Shown: positions 10,595 through 24,103 of the stretch, piece by piece
Layout: each line of letters opens with the position of its first letter
Numbering within the stretch: position 1 is the stretch's first letter
From: Delphinapterus leucas
Lineage: Eukaryota > Chordata > Mammalia > Artiodactyla > Monodontidae
NCBI RefSeq assembly: GCF_002288925.2
Contig: NW_022098037.1
Span: 3,536,062-3,600,061 of the forward strand
Direction: 5' to 3'
DNA: 64,000 bases
The notes under the pieces: generated by a model
What the model was told of the DNA's origin: nothing
What the model saw: the letters and a program-made list of their open reading frames with translations, nothing else
The model's database searches: none
Made by a program: the position numbers and the translations under genes

Positions 10595-12230
10595 GCAATA
10601 CAAGGACATGGCAGGAAGACTTCCCACCTCTGCAGAAAAACAAAGTACAGAAAGGGAAAAGTAAGGTGATTTTGTAGAACATAAGAACAAATGAAAAATC
10701 AAGGACTATGGGTTTTCTGCAAATAACATTAAGGGCTCTGATAGAAGAAAGCAACATTTTACTGCAAATGTGGGATCAAAACAACAAGGGACACACAGAA
10801 AGAATCCAGGAGCTGGTAGAACTTGGAGGATACAAAGAGGGGAAAAAAAATATCCAGCACAGAACAGAAAACTTTCTGTTGGCCACACTGCTGAGTAGGT
10901 TATCAGTTCTTTAATGAGGAGAAAACTGACCAACATCAGAATCCCCCCATGTATAATGTATAATTCCTTCTTTATAAATAATTTTGTCTAGTAACTACAT
11001 GTAGTTCTCATTGCATAGTATGGGTTCAGTTATTTTTTACTTATTTATACCCCACGTTGCTTCAAGGCAGCTAACATTTTATTATCTCGATAAATTCCTA
11101 AGATAAAGAGCGCTTTTTAGATATTGTCATATACATGTAATTCTAAACTGGGTGGATCCCACCTGACTGCAATGATCAAGATTTTAATGCTCAGAGCTTA
11201 TAAAATCTCACAAGTAACACACTGCACTGTATTTGCAAAGGGTCAAGACTTTTCTGTGCCTGAGTGTGCTATAGATTACAAAAATGCAAAATGTTGCAAA
11301 ATGCTATAGCCAAGATATAAACAGAGAAAATAAGTAAATCCAGTTGGAGGGACCACGGAGAACCTCATGGGGGGAGCACCTCTTAAAGGATGGATGGGAG
11401 GGTAGGAAGAGAGGCATTTCTGACATGGGAATGGTGTGTGCAAAGCTACAGAGTTAGGAAATGACCTGGCTGTATGCACTGTAGAGAAGAAGAAAACAGA
11501 GAAATGCTTCTCCATTTATGTTCTCACTTTTTAAGTCTTTGTTCTTTTTACATAGAGGGAATACTTTTATAGGAGATGAAAGATAGCACAGTACCTATTT
11601 CCCTATGACAGATAATGAGATGCTAATGGGGCCCGCCTCAAACCAGATGGAGAATGTCCGCCAGCACAGTTATGAGTTAGGGAAGGATTTCAGAGAAAAC
11701 AATTCTTCTTAAAAATGTCCTCGCATCCTTATACTCAAGTTCACTTTAAATTCCTCTAATAGAAGCAAAATCTTTCATTTTACAATTGGTAATGGTGTGT
11801 TAAAGGGAAATACTCTTAGAAAAGACAACAGAGTAGCTGTCATTCCCATGGAAGTGTAGATGGCGTCACTGTCTGTTGGGTGTGGCCAGGATTCTGGAGA
11901 AAGGAGAAGGGGACAACATAATGAAACTGTAAGCCTGAAACAGGGACCAGGTTAAGGTCCAGGTTTGAGTTAGGAAACAAGCAAGGTGAAAAAGGTCCAG
12001 AAGAAGAAGGTCGGCAGTAAGAATGACTAGTGTGGCCGATTTCATACTTATATGGGAAATAGTTGTAGGTGCAGAGATATTTCCCAAATGCCTTCTTGAG
12101 CAGGGCAGGGCAAATTTAGTCACTGCATTTTGGTACAGCTCTCTAATAGTCACAAACTTTCCTATAAAACCCAGCACAAATATGTCCAAAGACGTCAAAA
12201 TTGCTATGTTCCTTGCTGCCATTCCAGGTT
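10595..12230. other. Intronic sequence, one short L2-like piece
   Basis: About 11340-11500 resembles a reversed L2 3' segment (ggcatttctgacatgggaat, tgtgcaaagctacagag). The rest shows no recognised repeat, exon or RNA gene. Confidence 0.4.
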
Positions 12231-12246
12231 TCAGTAAGATCTTTTT

Positions 12247-12844
12247 TTTTTTAACATCTTTATTGGAGCATAATTGCTTTACAAGGCATGTTAGTTTCTG
12301 CTGTATAACAAAGTGAATCAGCTATACATATACATATATCCCCATATCTACTCCCTCTTGCGTCTCCCTCCCTCCCACTCTCCCTATCCCACCCCTCTAG
12401 GTGGTCACAAAGCACCAAGCTGATCTCCCTGTGCAATGCGGCTGCTTCCCACTAGCTAGCTATTTTACATTTGGTAGTGTATATATGTCCATGCCACTCT
12501 CTCACTTCGTCCCAGCTTACCCTTCCCCCTCCCCGGGTCCTCAAGTCCATTCTCTATGTCTGTGTCTTTATTCCTGTCCTGCCCCTAGGTTCTTCAGAAA
12601 CCTTTTTTTTTTTTAGATTCCATATATATGTGTTAGCATACGGTATTTGTTTTTCTCTTTCTGACTTACTTCACTCTGTATGACAGTCTCTAGGTCCATC
12701 CACCTCACTACAAATAACTGTTTCATTTCTTTTTATGGTTGAGTAATATTCCATTGTATATATGTGCCACATCTTCTTTATCCATTCATCTGTCGATGGA
12801 CACTTAGGTTGCTTCCATGTCCTGGCTATTGTAAATAGAGTCAA
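12247..12844 (-). mobile_element. L1 3'-end fragment, 5' truncated
   Basis: The minus strand carries the L1 ORF2 C-terminus and 3' UTR. On the plus strand this reads taacatctttattggagcat, then gtataacaaagtgaatcagc, and, further right, tgagtaatattccattgta and tgtcgatggacacttaggtt. A target duplication, taagatcttttt, flanks it (12235-12246 and 12845-12856, the right copy ending before an A). Short frames across it are shadows of the L1. Confidence 0.92.
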
Positions 12845-12856
12845 TAAGATCTTTTT

Positions 12857-13914
12857 ATTCTACAAGGAAGACCAGAACTAGGGACTGCTGAACAATTATT
12901 TAAAGGAGAACCCTATTTTTAAACACAGACTTATTTTAATTTTTTTCAATATTCAGAGGTAATGCACCTGAGGTTTGGAAGAGGGAGAGCTGCCACAGAA
13001 ATTAAGAACATGCAGGACCACTGCTTAATGCCAGTATAGGAAGGGCTTCTAAACAGGACTGGCATGATTGAAAAGGGGCTCCCTTTTCATGGGAGAGGGA
13101 CTATAGGCTGATAAATCAAGAGGTGCTTTTATAAAGAGAGCATCACTAAATGGACAGGGGAGCCTGGGAGCTGTCAACTACAGTCCCACACTCTGTAGGA
13201 GACATAAGGAGGGATCACAGGTGATTAGAAGTGTTTTGAGCTAACTGACTCTCCCAGGTAGGGTTAAGCTTAGCAAGAAGACCCCTGCCAGACTATTGCT
13301 CCAGTTTTGATCTGCGCCCAGTAAGCAGCTGGCATCATGACCCTTTATCAAAAGCATGTGTGAGTGGATGAAAAGATAAAGTAGAAGACGGTAGGTAGGA
13401 AGTATCCAGGTGTCCATGGTTAATTGCATTAAGCCTCACTTGTGCATCTGTGCATCACATGGGGTCTTTTTTTCTTTGTATACGAGCATCATCAGCACAG
13501 AGCAAAGGGCAGGGAGGTCCGCACTTCCTTCATCAGTTATGTAGAGATTTACTTATTTCCAGACATCAACTGTACTGCACTGTTTTATTGTCACCACATT
13601 CTCTTATGTTCCCTGCTGAGAATGCCTTTTAATAATGACCAACTATTCTAATAGGAGGATTCCTGGCTTGTTTTAAATTCATTCAAATTTAAAATCAACA
13701 GGCAGGTAAGAAATAGCAAGAGCCTCAATTAGGGTAATGGTTTTTTTAAAAAGATAATTCCAAGAAAAAATATGGGAGTTAAAATCTGCAGGAGTTGGTT
13801 ATTAACTGGATTCAGTTGAGAACTATGGGCTATGAGTTGGGTGACTGAATAGAGGACGGTGCCATCAACTGAGGTGGAAAATTGACTACCTGCAGAACTC
13901 AAGGTGCCTAAGGG
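12857..13914. other. Intronic sequence without recognised elements
   Basis: No repeat family or exon is recognised. Confidence 0.4.
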
Positions 13915-14290
13915 ACACTGTATTAATAAAGATCAAGCTCTACTGTGGCAACAAATAGCCCGAAAATCTCAGTGGCTTAACAAACTTTTATTCCTTGCTC
14001 TTATTACAGCCTATTGCAATTTGGGCAGTTCTCCTAGGAAGCTCCCCTTCAAGGAGTGACTCAGGAATCCAGACTCCTCCCATATTGTGACTCTGCCATC
14101 TTGGAGAACTTTGCTTCCAGGCATGAGGATAGGAAAGTGAGGGATTGGTGCATATCGTTTCCGTTCATATCAATCCATAAGCTAGGGCTCATTCCCAAAC
14201 TAAATGCAGGAGAGGCTAGCAATTATAGTCTTCCTGTGTGCCCAGAAAGAACAGGGTAGGGTAAGCATCTAGCCATTTCTGCCACAGACA
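13915..14290 (-). mobile_element. MaLR/ERVL-type LTR, diverged
   Basis: The reversed LTR start pattern is seen (ggcaacaaatagcccgaaaa, tctcagtggcttaacaaact, tttattccttgctcttatt). A matching tail follows (tgtgcccagaaagaacaggg, ctgccacagaca). Subfamily not assigned. Confidence 0.5.
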
Positions 14291-14299
14291 TCCAAGTAA

Positions 14300-14960
14300 T
14301 AATAGGGTAGATAGCTGAATAATCCAGCCTAGGGCGAGAGGGGCAAGAGTCAGAGCTAGAGATGTAGATTTGGATGTAACCAACTACTTAAACCTAGAAA
14401 AATCTATCAGATCAATCAAGGGGAGCACAGATCACAAGAAAAGAAGGGAAATCTGAGAAACACCAAGTTTTAAAGGACCAGAGAAGGAAGAGACATGGAG
14501 AAAGATGGCCGAAGTAGAAATTCACCAGGGACGAGGTGGGGAACAGAGAAAGCAGCATAAAGAATTTTCTTCTAATAATTAAGAGATGTATTCAGCATTC
14601 ACTGAGGTGAAGCTGATTAAGAGTGAAGGGACCATGTTTACAGAGTCAAAACATTAGCTCAATCTGATGAAGAATTTTTATTCCTTCTGGGTAATAGAGA
14701 ACTGCTGGGATTCGTGGTTTGGATGCTGGATCAATGAAATTTCTAGGACCTCTCCATCGTATTAACATAAACAATATTAGGATTTTGAGAAAACACTTTC
14801 AGAACTGTTGGCATCTATATAATAGAAGGTAAACTGGGCTAGTAGACATATGAAGTGAGTCCTAGTTCTGGCTCTGTGTGGCCATGATGAAGTCAGTCTC
14901 TCGGAATGTCAGTACCTGTCTCTGAATGTGGAAATGCACCTTTAATAATAGCAATAATGG
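14300..14960. other. Intronic sequence without recognised elements
   Basis: Purine-rich around 14400-14560. No exon or repeat family is recognised. Confidence 0.4.
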
Positions 14961-14969
14961 GTGACATTC

Positions 14970-15185
14970 AGTATTCACAATAATGAGTGTTCATGATGTA
15001 TCAGACCCTGTGCTAACTCCTTCTCACAGATTATCTCATTTATTCAATCCTATTTATTCCAGTCCTATGAAGGAGATAATTTGAGAATATCCACTTTACA
15101 AATGGGGAAACTGATGCTGCGAAAAGTTAAGTAAGTTGCCCCTGATCACACACATGTGAAATTTAGGTACAGACAGGTAGAAATA
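14970..15185 (-). repeat. MIR SINE
   Basis: Reversed MIR: ttatctcatttattcaatcc, ccactttacaaatggggaaa, ctgatgctgcgaaaagttaa, gtaagttgcccctgatcaca. Confidence 0.75.
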
Positions 15186-15189
15186 TAGG

Positions 15190-16145
15190 CTCAGAAAGAT
15201 CAGGATCCCCACACCAGTTGATGCTGCCAAGCTTTCTTCATTTATTCAGAAAATATATAATGTGTGCTTCAGAGACATTGTCCCTGCTCTCAACGAGCAA
15301 TTTTCCAAGAAACGGGAAGCCAAGCATAGCACAGAGGTCTTTAACTCCCAAAACCCAGGCGAGGGAGCTAATCGGGAGCTATGCTCTCCTCAACACACAC
15401 TTCCTCACCCAGGCGCTAAGTGGGATATATTTCAAGTCCAGAATTTGATGGGCCCTTAATACATTTGAAATGGTACTTTTCCATTTTTGAGAAGGTGATT
15501 CCCCCCATCTTTGTTAGCTGAGTAGGTTAGCAATTAGGTTCTTTATCACTTTGTCAAAAATGGAGCAAGGAAAGCTAAACAAAGCTAGACTTCAATGACC
15601 TGTATTCCATAATGTGAAGAAAATGAACAAGGTGACCTAATTTTTAAATCCCTTTCAAGGTAAAGAGCTCAATCTTTTCACTTACCAAAAAAAAAAGTGT
15701 TTTTCTTTTAAAGCTATCTATCAATTTACATAGTATAATATCCTTATTATAATAAACCACAGAATTTAATGTATTCTATGAGATTGTGAATATGACCATG
15801 TAATACAAATTATCAGGGAAAAACTACAGTATCACAATAAACTAAACTAGCTTACTATTTTACTTTTTAATTTCAATTTAAGTGCATTCTTTATTCCCCT
15901 ATAATTGTCAGTAAAATTAAATTCTCTTTTCCAATTAGACTAAAATCAAAATGTTTAGCTGTTGAGCCTCTCTGAGCTGTCTATAAATCTCCTTTAACAG
16001 GTAAAATAAAAGCCATATCTGGCACCCTATCCGTCTCCAACAGTGTTACTACACATTGTACGCAATAAAAAGATGGTGACTATTTTTTTAATTTTCAAAG
16101 CCCAACTTCAGAAAAGATGCCTCGCTAATGATTTTACCTTCCTAT
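15190..16145. other. Intronic sequence, AT-rich
   Basis: No recognised repeat family or exon. It includes an A run near 15685. Confidence 0.4.
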
Positions 16146-16149
16146 TACT

Positions 16150-16390
16150 ACCAATAAACCTATGAAGCCAAGTCTTTTTACTGCTATATCCCCAGGGCCC
16201 AGCCCAGGACCTGGGTCATAGTGCATATTCAATATTTGGTTCTTGAACGATTTGAATAGATAAAAACATATTATTTATTAAGGATAGAGCAGTGAACACG
16301 ACATATAAGGTCCCTATCAAGAAGCCTACATTTACGTGATGAAGGATGGAATAAAAGCAAACAAGTAAATAAAATAATTTGTTTTAGCAA
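16150..16390. repeat. Two short L2 fragments in opposite orientation
   Basis: About 16170-16255 reads as a forward L2 3' end (actgctatatccccagggcc, then tcatagtgcatattcaatat). About 16270-16390 resembles a reversed L2 end (gataaggtccctatcaagaa-like text with the catttacgtgat block). Boundaries are approximate. Confidence 0.45.
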
Positions 16391-18365
16391 GAGATCATAG
16401 CTGCTAGCATACTCTTGACACCCGCCCCACCAAATAGTCCTCATTTATACCATTGAAGGTCATCCTCTTTAACTGACTGAACAGCTTCTGGAAGAATAAA
16501 TATGGTATGATATAAGTGGGCACCCCATCAGCCAGTTTTGTCTACTGAGGCCTGGTTATCCACCTTGACCAGCCTTACAATCTGTTCTTTAATAAACAGA
16601 TGCCCTACACCACCCCAGTTCCAGCAAAGCGACTGCTAAAATAGCCTGGAGTTGTCTGCATGCTGCTAGTCTCTCTCACAGGCTGGAGAATCCTACAGGG
16701 CAAAACTTAATTTCAATTATTCTGCAGGGCAGAAACTAAAGACTAATGTCATCTGGGTCTGTAGATGTACACTTGCAATGGTTCACTTAAGAATGTTGTT
16801 CTGGGTGAGCTGTATGCATGCCTATCTCAAATGTTTTGCACACATAGTTTTAAATTGTCCCCATTTGATGGAAGGTAAACACAGTGGCCCTAGGCAAAAC
16901 TGAAAATCAAGACAAGTCTGTCTTAAATATCTAGCCTCCTCTTTCTATACCCTGCTATATTATGCTCATATACTCACTATTCGTCAGGGTTTGTGCAGAA
17001 AATGGAAACCACTCTAGGTATTTCAAGTAGATTTTATTTTAGTTCAGATAATTAGGTGTTATCAAATCATTGGAGGGGGGCTTGAGGAATGAGCCCAACT
17101 GGAGCACCACAGAAAACAATTATTGTGTGGGGGAGGAAGGTTCGGATTTTGAAATTTAATTTTCATATATAGCCTGAATAAAGTAGCCGTTAGTTGCTCA
17201 AAGAATAAGAATTGCCTATCAAAAACTCTATTCAAAAGCTTTTGGCTTTTCTAAAGAATTCTGGCTTCAAAAGCAGATTTCTAAAATTTAAGCCTTACTT
17301 GGTACATAAGAAAAGTCTTTAAAATTCCATGGAAAATAACTATTCACTCCAAAAATATCATTTGGAATTCAAAAACAGAAGAAATAAAGCTAATATCCAG
17401 CATTGAGAGGACTGTTTTAAGTGGAAGAAACCTTCTAAAGATCAAAGGTAATACAATAACTAATTCCAACCTTTGTCTTTTATTACCATTTTGTGTAGGT
17501 TTAGGTACTTTGGGTCTGTGCTGTCTCCTCTTTCCTTTACTAAGCCCTAGGAATCTGTAGCTTGCTTACAGACCACAGGCAGCAATATTACCCATTATAA
17601 CAGCACTAGATCTACAGTCTACCTTCTCACATTCAAGAATTTGACAAAATCATTCCATAAAGCAATTTATGCAGAATTGCTCTATTACTTTAAAAATAAA
17701 ATTAAACTTTGAAGGGAAAAATTTTTAACTATAATAAAGTACAGTTTAGAACTTACATGGTTCTAGTACCAAACTGTTTTATTCCTCTATTTTTGTTTGC
17801 AATATGTATTGGTACTTTCCAATTCTCTTTGAAGATCTGCCCATGCTGGCATTCCCCGCCATTACAAATACCTATGGCAGTCCTTTCTTCCAGAGCTGCA
17901 CAAAGGATGTCTGTTCACATGGTGCTTGGTCCTGACTGCCTAAGAATGAAGCCAATGAAGCCATCTCCACAGCTGTGGAAGCAAAGCCTCCGAAGGGGCT
18001 ATGATGCTCTCTGTGCCTTTTCCTAAGTCAAAATAAAGAAGGCAAAGCATCCAGAAAAACCCAAAAAAGGAGGGAGTTCAGTGAATTTCCGGGTTGGCAA
18101 ACACGCAGAGATTTGGGGAGAATGGCAGGCTGGAAAGGGCATGGGAGCTCCAAGCCCTCTCCCCATACTTTGCCCTCTGCATCTCTCCCACCTGGCTGTT
18201 CCTGAGTTTTACCTTGCATAATGAGCTGGTGATCTAGAACTTATAGGGACAGAAGACAGGGGCCTTAGACCCTAAGGGCAAAGTGTGTGTCCTTCATCTG
18301 TGCACTGAGAATCATCCATCCTTCACTGGCTGAGTCCAAAACAGACTGGAAAAGAGAAAAGCCAT
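16391..18365. other. Intronic sequence without recognised elements
   Basis: About 2 kb of mixed sequence with no repeat family I can name. The longest open frame (105 codons from 17709) has no recognised similarity. Confidence 0.4.
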
Positions 18366-18860
18366 CTGGCTGACAGGGTCTTGGTACTCCAGCTGGGTAT
18401 CACGCCTGTGCCTCTGAGGTGTGAGAGCCGAGTTCAGGACATTGGTCTACCAGAGACGTCCCGGCTCCACGTAATATCAAACGGCGAAAGTTCTCCCAGA
18501 GATCTCCATCTCAACGCTAAGACCCAGCTCCACTCAACGAACAGCAAGCTCCAGTGCTGGCCACCGCATGCCAAACAACTAACAAGACAGGAACACAACC
18601 CCACCCATTAGCAGAGAGGCTGCCTAAAATCATAATAAGGTCACACACACCCCAAAACAAACCACTGGACACGGTCCTGCCCACCAGAAAGACAAGATCC
18701 AGCCTCATCCACCAGAACACAGGTACCATTCCCCTCAAGCAGGAAGCCTACACAACCCACTGAAACAACTTTAGCCACTGTTGGCAGACACCAAAAACAA
18801 TGGGAAATACGAACCTGCGGCCTGCAAAAAGGAGACCCCAAACACAGTAAGTTAAGCAAA

Positions 18861-19730
18861 ATGAGAAGACACAAAAACACACAGCAGATGAAGGAGCAAG
18901 GTAAAAACCCACCAGACCAAACAAATGAAGAGGAAATAGGCAGTCTACCTGGAAAAGAATTCAGAGTAATAATAGTAAAGATGATCCAAAATCTTGGAAA
19001 TAGAAGGGAGAAAATGCAAGAAATGTTAAACAAGGACCTAGAAGAACTAAAGAGCAAACAAATGATGAACAACACAATAAATGAAATTTAAAATCTCTAG
19101 AAGGAATCAACAGCAGCATAACTGAGTCAGAAGAATGGATAAGGGACCTGGAAGATAAAAGAGTGGAAATAACTACCTCAGAGCAGAGTAAAGAAAAAAG
19201 AATGAAAAGAATTGAGGACAGTTTCAGAGACCTCTGGGACAACCTTAAAGCATCAACATTTGAATTATAGGGGTCCCAGAAGAAGAAGAGAAAAAGAAAG
19301 GCACTGAGAAAATATTTGAAGAGATTATAATTGAAAACTTCCCTAACAAGGGAAAGGAAATAGTCAAGTCCAGGAAGTGCAGAGAGTCCCATACAGGATA
19401 AATCCAAGGAGAAACACGCCAAGACACATATTGATCAAACTATCAAAAATTAAATACAAAGAAAAAATATTAAAAGCAGCAACGGAAAAGCAACAAATAA
19501 TATACAAGGGAATCCCCATAAGGTTAACAGCTGATCTTTCAGCAGAAACTCTGCAAGCCAGAAGGGAGTGGCAGGACATATTTAAAGTGATGAAACAGAA
19601 TAACCTACAACCAAGATTTCTCTACCTGGCAAGGATCACATTCAGATTTGATGGAGAAATTAAAACCTTTACAGTCAAGCAAAGGCTAAGAGAATTCAGC
19701 ACCACCAAACCAGCTTTACAACAAATGTGA
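18861..19730 (+). pseudogene. L1 ORF1 remnant (copy A)
   Basis: ORF1p is the L1 RNA-binding coiled-coil chaperone. The frame opens at 18861 (MRRHKNTQQMKEQGK) with a coiled-coil region rich in E, K and M. It stops at 19091 after a frame change. The C-terminal RNA-binding part is recovered in another frame from 19377 to 19730, with RHILIKLSKIKYKEKIL and LQARREWQDIFKVMK. An additional in-frame stop lies near 19267. The gene is dead through several independent lesions. Confidence 0.85.
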
Positions 19731-19813
19731 AAGGAACTTCTCTAGGCAGGAAACACAAGAGAAGGAAAAAACTTACAATAACAAACCCAAAAAAATTAAG
19801 AAAATGGTAATAG

Positions 19814-20011
19814 GGGGCTTCCCTGGTGGCACAGTGGTTGAGAGTCAGCCTGCCGATGCAGGGGACGCGGGTTTGTGCCCCGGTCCAGGAGGATCCCACG
19901 TGCCATGGAGCGCCTGGGTCCGTGAGCCATGGCCGCTGAGCCTGTGCATCCGGAGCCTGTGCTCCGCAGTGGGAGAGGCCACAGCAGTGAGAGGCCCGCG
20001 TACCACCAAAA
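19814..20011 (+). mobile_element. CHR-2 SINE inside L1 copy A, at the ORF2 start
   Basis: A tRNA-derived cetacean SINE: gggcttccctggtggcacag, the B-box-like region gggtttgtgccccggtcc, ending gcccgcgtaccacc plus a short A tail. Target duplication aaaatggtaata at 19801-19812 and 20012-20023. The duplicated bases include the ATG that starts ORF2. Confidence 0.95.
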
Positions 20012-21600
20012 AAAATGGTAATAAGAACATACATATCGATAACTTCCTTAAATGTAAATGGATTAAATACTTCAGCCAAAAGACACAGACTGGCTGAATG
20101 GATACAAAGACAAGACATGCACATATGCCGTCTAAAAGAGACCCACTTCAGACCTAGGGACACATACAGACTGAAAGTGAGGGGATAGAAAAAGATATTC
20201 CATGCAAATGGAAATCAAAAGAAAGCTGGAGTAGCAATTCTCATATCAGACAAAATAGACTTTAAAATAAAGACTATTACAAGAGACATAAAAGGACACT
20301 ACATAATGATCAAGGGATCAATCCAAGTAGAAGATATAACAATTGTAAATCTCTATGCACCCAACATAGGAGCACCTCAATACATAAGGCAAATGCTAAC
20401 AGCCATAAAAGGGGAAATTGACTGTAACACAATCATAGTAGGGGACTGTAACACCCTGCTTTCACCAATGGACAGATCATCCAAAATGAAAATAAATAAG
20501 GAAACACAAGCTTTAAATGATACATTAAACAAGATGGACTTAATTGATATTTATAGGACATTCCATCTAAAAACAACAGAATACACTCTCTTCTCAAGTG
20601 CTCATGGAATATTCTCCAGGATAGATCATATCATGGGTCACAAATCAAACCTTGGTGAATTTAATAAAATTGAAATCATATCAAGTATCTTTCCCAACCA
20701 CAACGCTATGAGACTAGATATCAATTACAGGAAAAAACTGTAAAAAACACAAACACATGGAGGCTAAACAATATACTACTAAATAACCAAGAGATGACTT
20801 CAGAAATCAAAGAGGAAATAAAAAGATACCTAGAAACAAATGACAATGAAAACACGATGACCCAAAACCTATGGGATGCAGCAAAAGCAGTTCTAAGAGG
20901 GAAGTTTAGAGCAATACAATCCTACCTCAAGAAACAAGAAACATCTCAAACAACCTAACCTTACACCTAAAGAAATTAGAGAAAGAAGAACAAAACAACC
21001 CCTAAGTTATCAGAAGGAAAGAAATCTTAAAGATCAGATCAGAAATAAATGAAAAATAAATGAAGAAAACAATAGCAAAGATCAATAAAACTAAAAGCTT
21101 GTTCTTTGAGAAGATAAACAAAATTGATAAACCATTAGCCAGACTCATCAAGAAAAAAAGGGAGAAGACTCAAATCAATATAATTAGAAAGGAAAAAGGA
21201 GAAGTAACAACTGACAATGCAGAAGTACAAAGGATAATGAGAGATTACTACAAGCAACTATATGCCAATAAAATGGACAACCTGGAAGTAATGGACAAAT
21301 TCTTGGAAAAGCACAACCTTCCGAGACTGAACCAGGAAGAGATAGAAAATATAAACAGACCAATCACAAGCACTGAAATTGAAACTGTGATTAAAAATCT
21401 TCCAACAAGGGCTTCCCTGGTGGCACAGTGGTTGAGAGTCCGTCTGCCGATGCAGGGGACACGGGTTTGTGCCCCGGTCCGGGAAGATCCCACATGCCGC
21501 GGAGCGGCTTGGCCCGTGAGACATGGCTGCTGAACCTGCGTGTCCGGAGCCTGTGCTCCACAACAGGAGAGGCCACAACAGTGAAAGGCCCACGTACCAC

Positions 21601-21631
<31 letters not shown>

Positions 21632-24103
21632 CTTCCAACAAACAAACGTCCTGGACCAGATGGCTTCACAGGAGAATTCTATCAAACATTTAGAGAAGAG
21701 CTAACACCTATCCTTCTCAAACTCTTCCAAAATATAGCAGAGGGAGGAACACTCGCAAACTCATTGTAGAAGGCCACCATCACCCTGATACCAAATCCAA
21801 ACAAAGATGTCACAAAGAGAGAAAACTACAGGCCAATAGCACTGATGAACATAGATACAAAAATCCTCAAAAAAATATTAGCAAACAGAATCCAACAGCA
21901 CATTAAAAGGATCATACACCATGACCAAGTGGGGTTTATCCCCAGAAAGCAAGGATGCTTCAATATACGCAAATCAATCAGAGTGATACACCACATTAAA
22001 CAATTGAAGGATAAAAATCATATGATCATCACAATAGATGCAGAAAAAGCTTTCGACAAAATTCAACACCGATTTATGATAAAAACCCTCCAGAAAGTAG
22101 ACATCGAAGGAACTTACTTCAACATAATAAAGGTCATACATGTCAAACCCACAACCAACATCATTCTCAATGGTGACAAACTGAAACCATTTCCTCTAAG
22201 ATCAGGAACAGGACAAGGTTGTCCACTGTAACCACTATTATTCAACATAGTTTTGGAAGTTTTAGTCACAGCAATCAGAGAAGAAAAAGAAATAAAAGGA
22301 ATCCAAACAGGAAAAGAAGAAGTAAAGCTGTCACTGTTTGCAGAGGACATGATACTATACATAGAGAATCCTGAAGAGGCTACCAGAAAACTACAAGAGC
22401 TAATCAATGAATTTGGTAAAGTAGCAGGATACAAAATTAATGCACAGAAATCCCTTGCATTCCTATACACTAATGATGAGAAATCTGAAAGAGAAATTAA
22501 GGAAACACTCCCACTTACCATTGCAACAAAAAGAATAAAATACCTAGGAATAAACCTACCTAAGGAGACAACAGACCTGTATGCAGAAGACTATGACACT
22601 GATGATAGAAATTAAAGATGATTCAAACAGATGGAGAGATAAAGCATGCTCTTGGATTGGAAGAATCAACATTGTGAAAATGACTATACTACCCAAAGCA
22701 ATCTACAGATTCAATGCAATCCCTATCAAACTACCACAGGCATTTTTCACAGAACTAGAACAAAAAATTTCACAATTTGTATGGAAACACAAAAGACCCT
22801 GAATAGCCAACGCAATCTTGAGAAAGAAAAATGGAGCTGGAGGAATCAGGCTCCTGGACTTCAGACTACACTACAAAGCTACAGTAATCAAGACAGTATG
22901 GTACTGGAACAAAAACAGAAATACAGATCAATGGAACAGGATAGAAAGCCCAGAGACAGACCCACGCATATATGGTCACCTTATCTTTGATAAAGGAGGC
23001 AAGAATATACAATGGAGGAAAGACAGCCTCTTCAACGAGTGGTACTGGGAAAGCTGGACAGCTACATGGAAAAGAATGAAATTAGAACATTCCCTAACAC
23101 CATACACAAAAGTAAACTCAAAATGGTTTAAAGATCTAAATGTAAGACCAGACACTATAAAATTCTTAGAGGAAAACATAGGAAGAACACTCTATGACAT
23201 AAATCACAGCAAGATCCTTTCTGACCCGCCTCCTAGAGAAATGGCAATAAAAACTAAAATGAAAAATGAGACCTAATGAAACTTAAAAGCTTTTGCACAG
23301 CAAAGGAAACCATAACCAAGATGAAAAGACAACCCTCAGAATGGATGAAAATATTTGCAAACGAAGCAACTGACAAAGGATTAATCTCCAAGATATACAA
23401 GAAGCTCTGGCAGCTCAATATCAAAAAAACAAACAAACCAATCCAAAAATGGGCAGAAGATCTAAAGAGACATTTCTCCAAAGAAGATATACAGATTGCC
23501 AACAAACACACGAAAGGATGCTCGACATCACTAATCATTTGAGAAATGCAAATCAAAACTACAACGGGGTATCACCTCACACCAGTCTGAATCGCCATCG
23601 TCAAAATATCTACAAACAATAAATGCTGGAGAGGGTGTGGAGAAAAGGGAACCCTCTTGCACTCTTGGTGGGAATGTAAATCGATACAGCCACTATGGAG
23701 AACAGTATGGAGGTTCCTTAAAAAACTAATAATAGAACTTCCATACGACCCAGCAATCCCACTACTGGGCATATACCCTGAGAAAAGCATAATTCAAAAA
23801 GAGTCATGTACCACAATGTTCACTGCAGCTCTATTTACAATAGGCAGGACTTGGAAGCAACCTAAGTGTCCATCAACAGCTGAATGGATAAAGAAGATGT
23901 GGCACATGTATATAATGGAATACTACTCAGCCATAAAAAGAAACGAAACTGAGTTATTTGTAGCGAGGTGGATGGACCTAGAGACTGTCATACAGAGTGA
24001 AGTAAGTCAGAAAGAGAAAAACAAATATCGTATGCTAACACATATATATGGAACCTTAAAAAAAAAAAGGTTTCTGAAGAACCTAGGGGCAGGACAAGAA
24101 TAA
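20012..24103 (+). pseudogene. L1 ORF2 remnant (copy A): endonuclease and reverse transcriptase
   Basis: ORF2p supplies the nicking endonuclease and reverse transcriptase of L1. It begins with the ATG in the right-hand target duplication of the first SINE (MVIRTYISITSLNVNGLNT). Endonuclease motifs are seen (KKAGVAILISDKIDF, VNLYAPN, VGDCNTLL, RIDHIMGH). The reverse transcriptase follows ([30 protein letters not shown]). The frame is broken by stops and shifts, including a TAA right after GQGCPL near 22229-22231. The active-site box reads FAED at 22337-22348 instead of FADD. The C-terminal part ends at 24103. A CHR-2 SINE interrupts it at 21409. Confidence 0.88.
21409..21629 (+). mobile_element. 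CHR-2 SINE inside L1 ORF2
   Basis: A full SINE body with gggcttccctggtggcacag, B-box-like gggtttgtgccccggtcc, and a tail of about 29 A. Target duplication tcttccaacaa at 21398-21408 and 21631-21641. The open frames on both strands here are the usual artefacts of this SINE. Confidence 0.96.
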
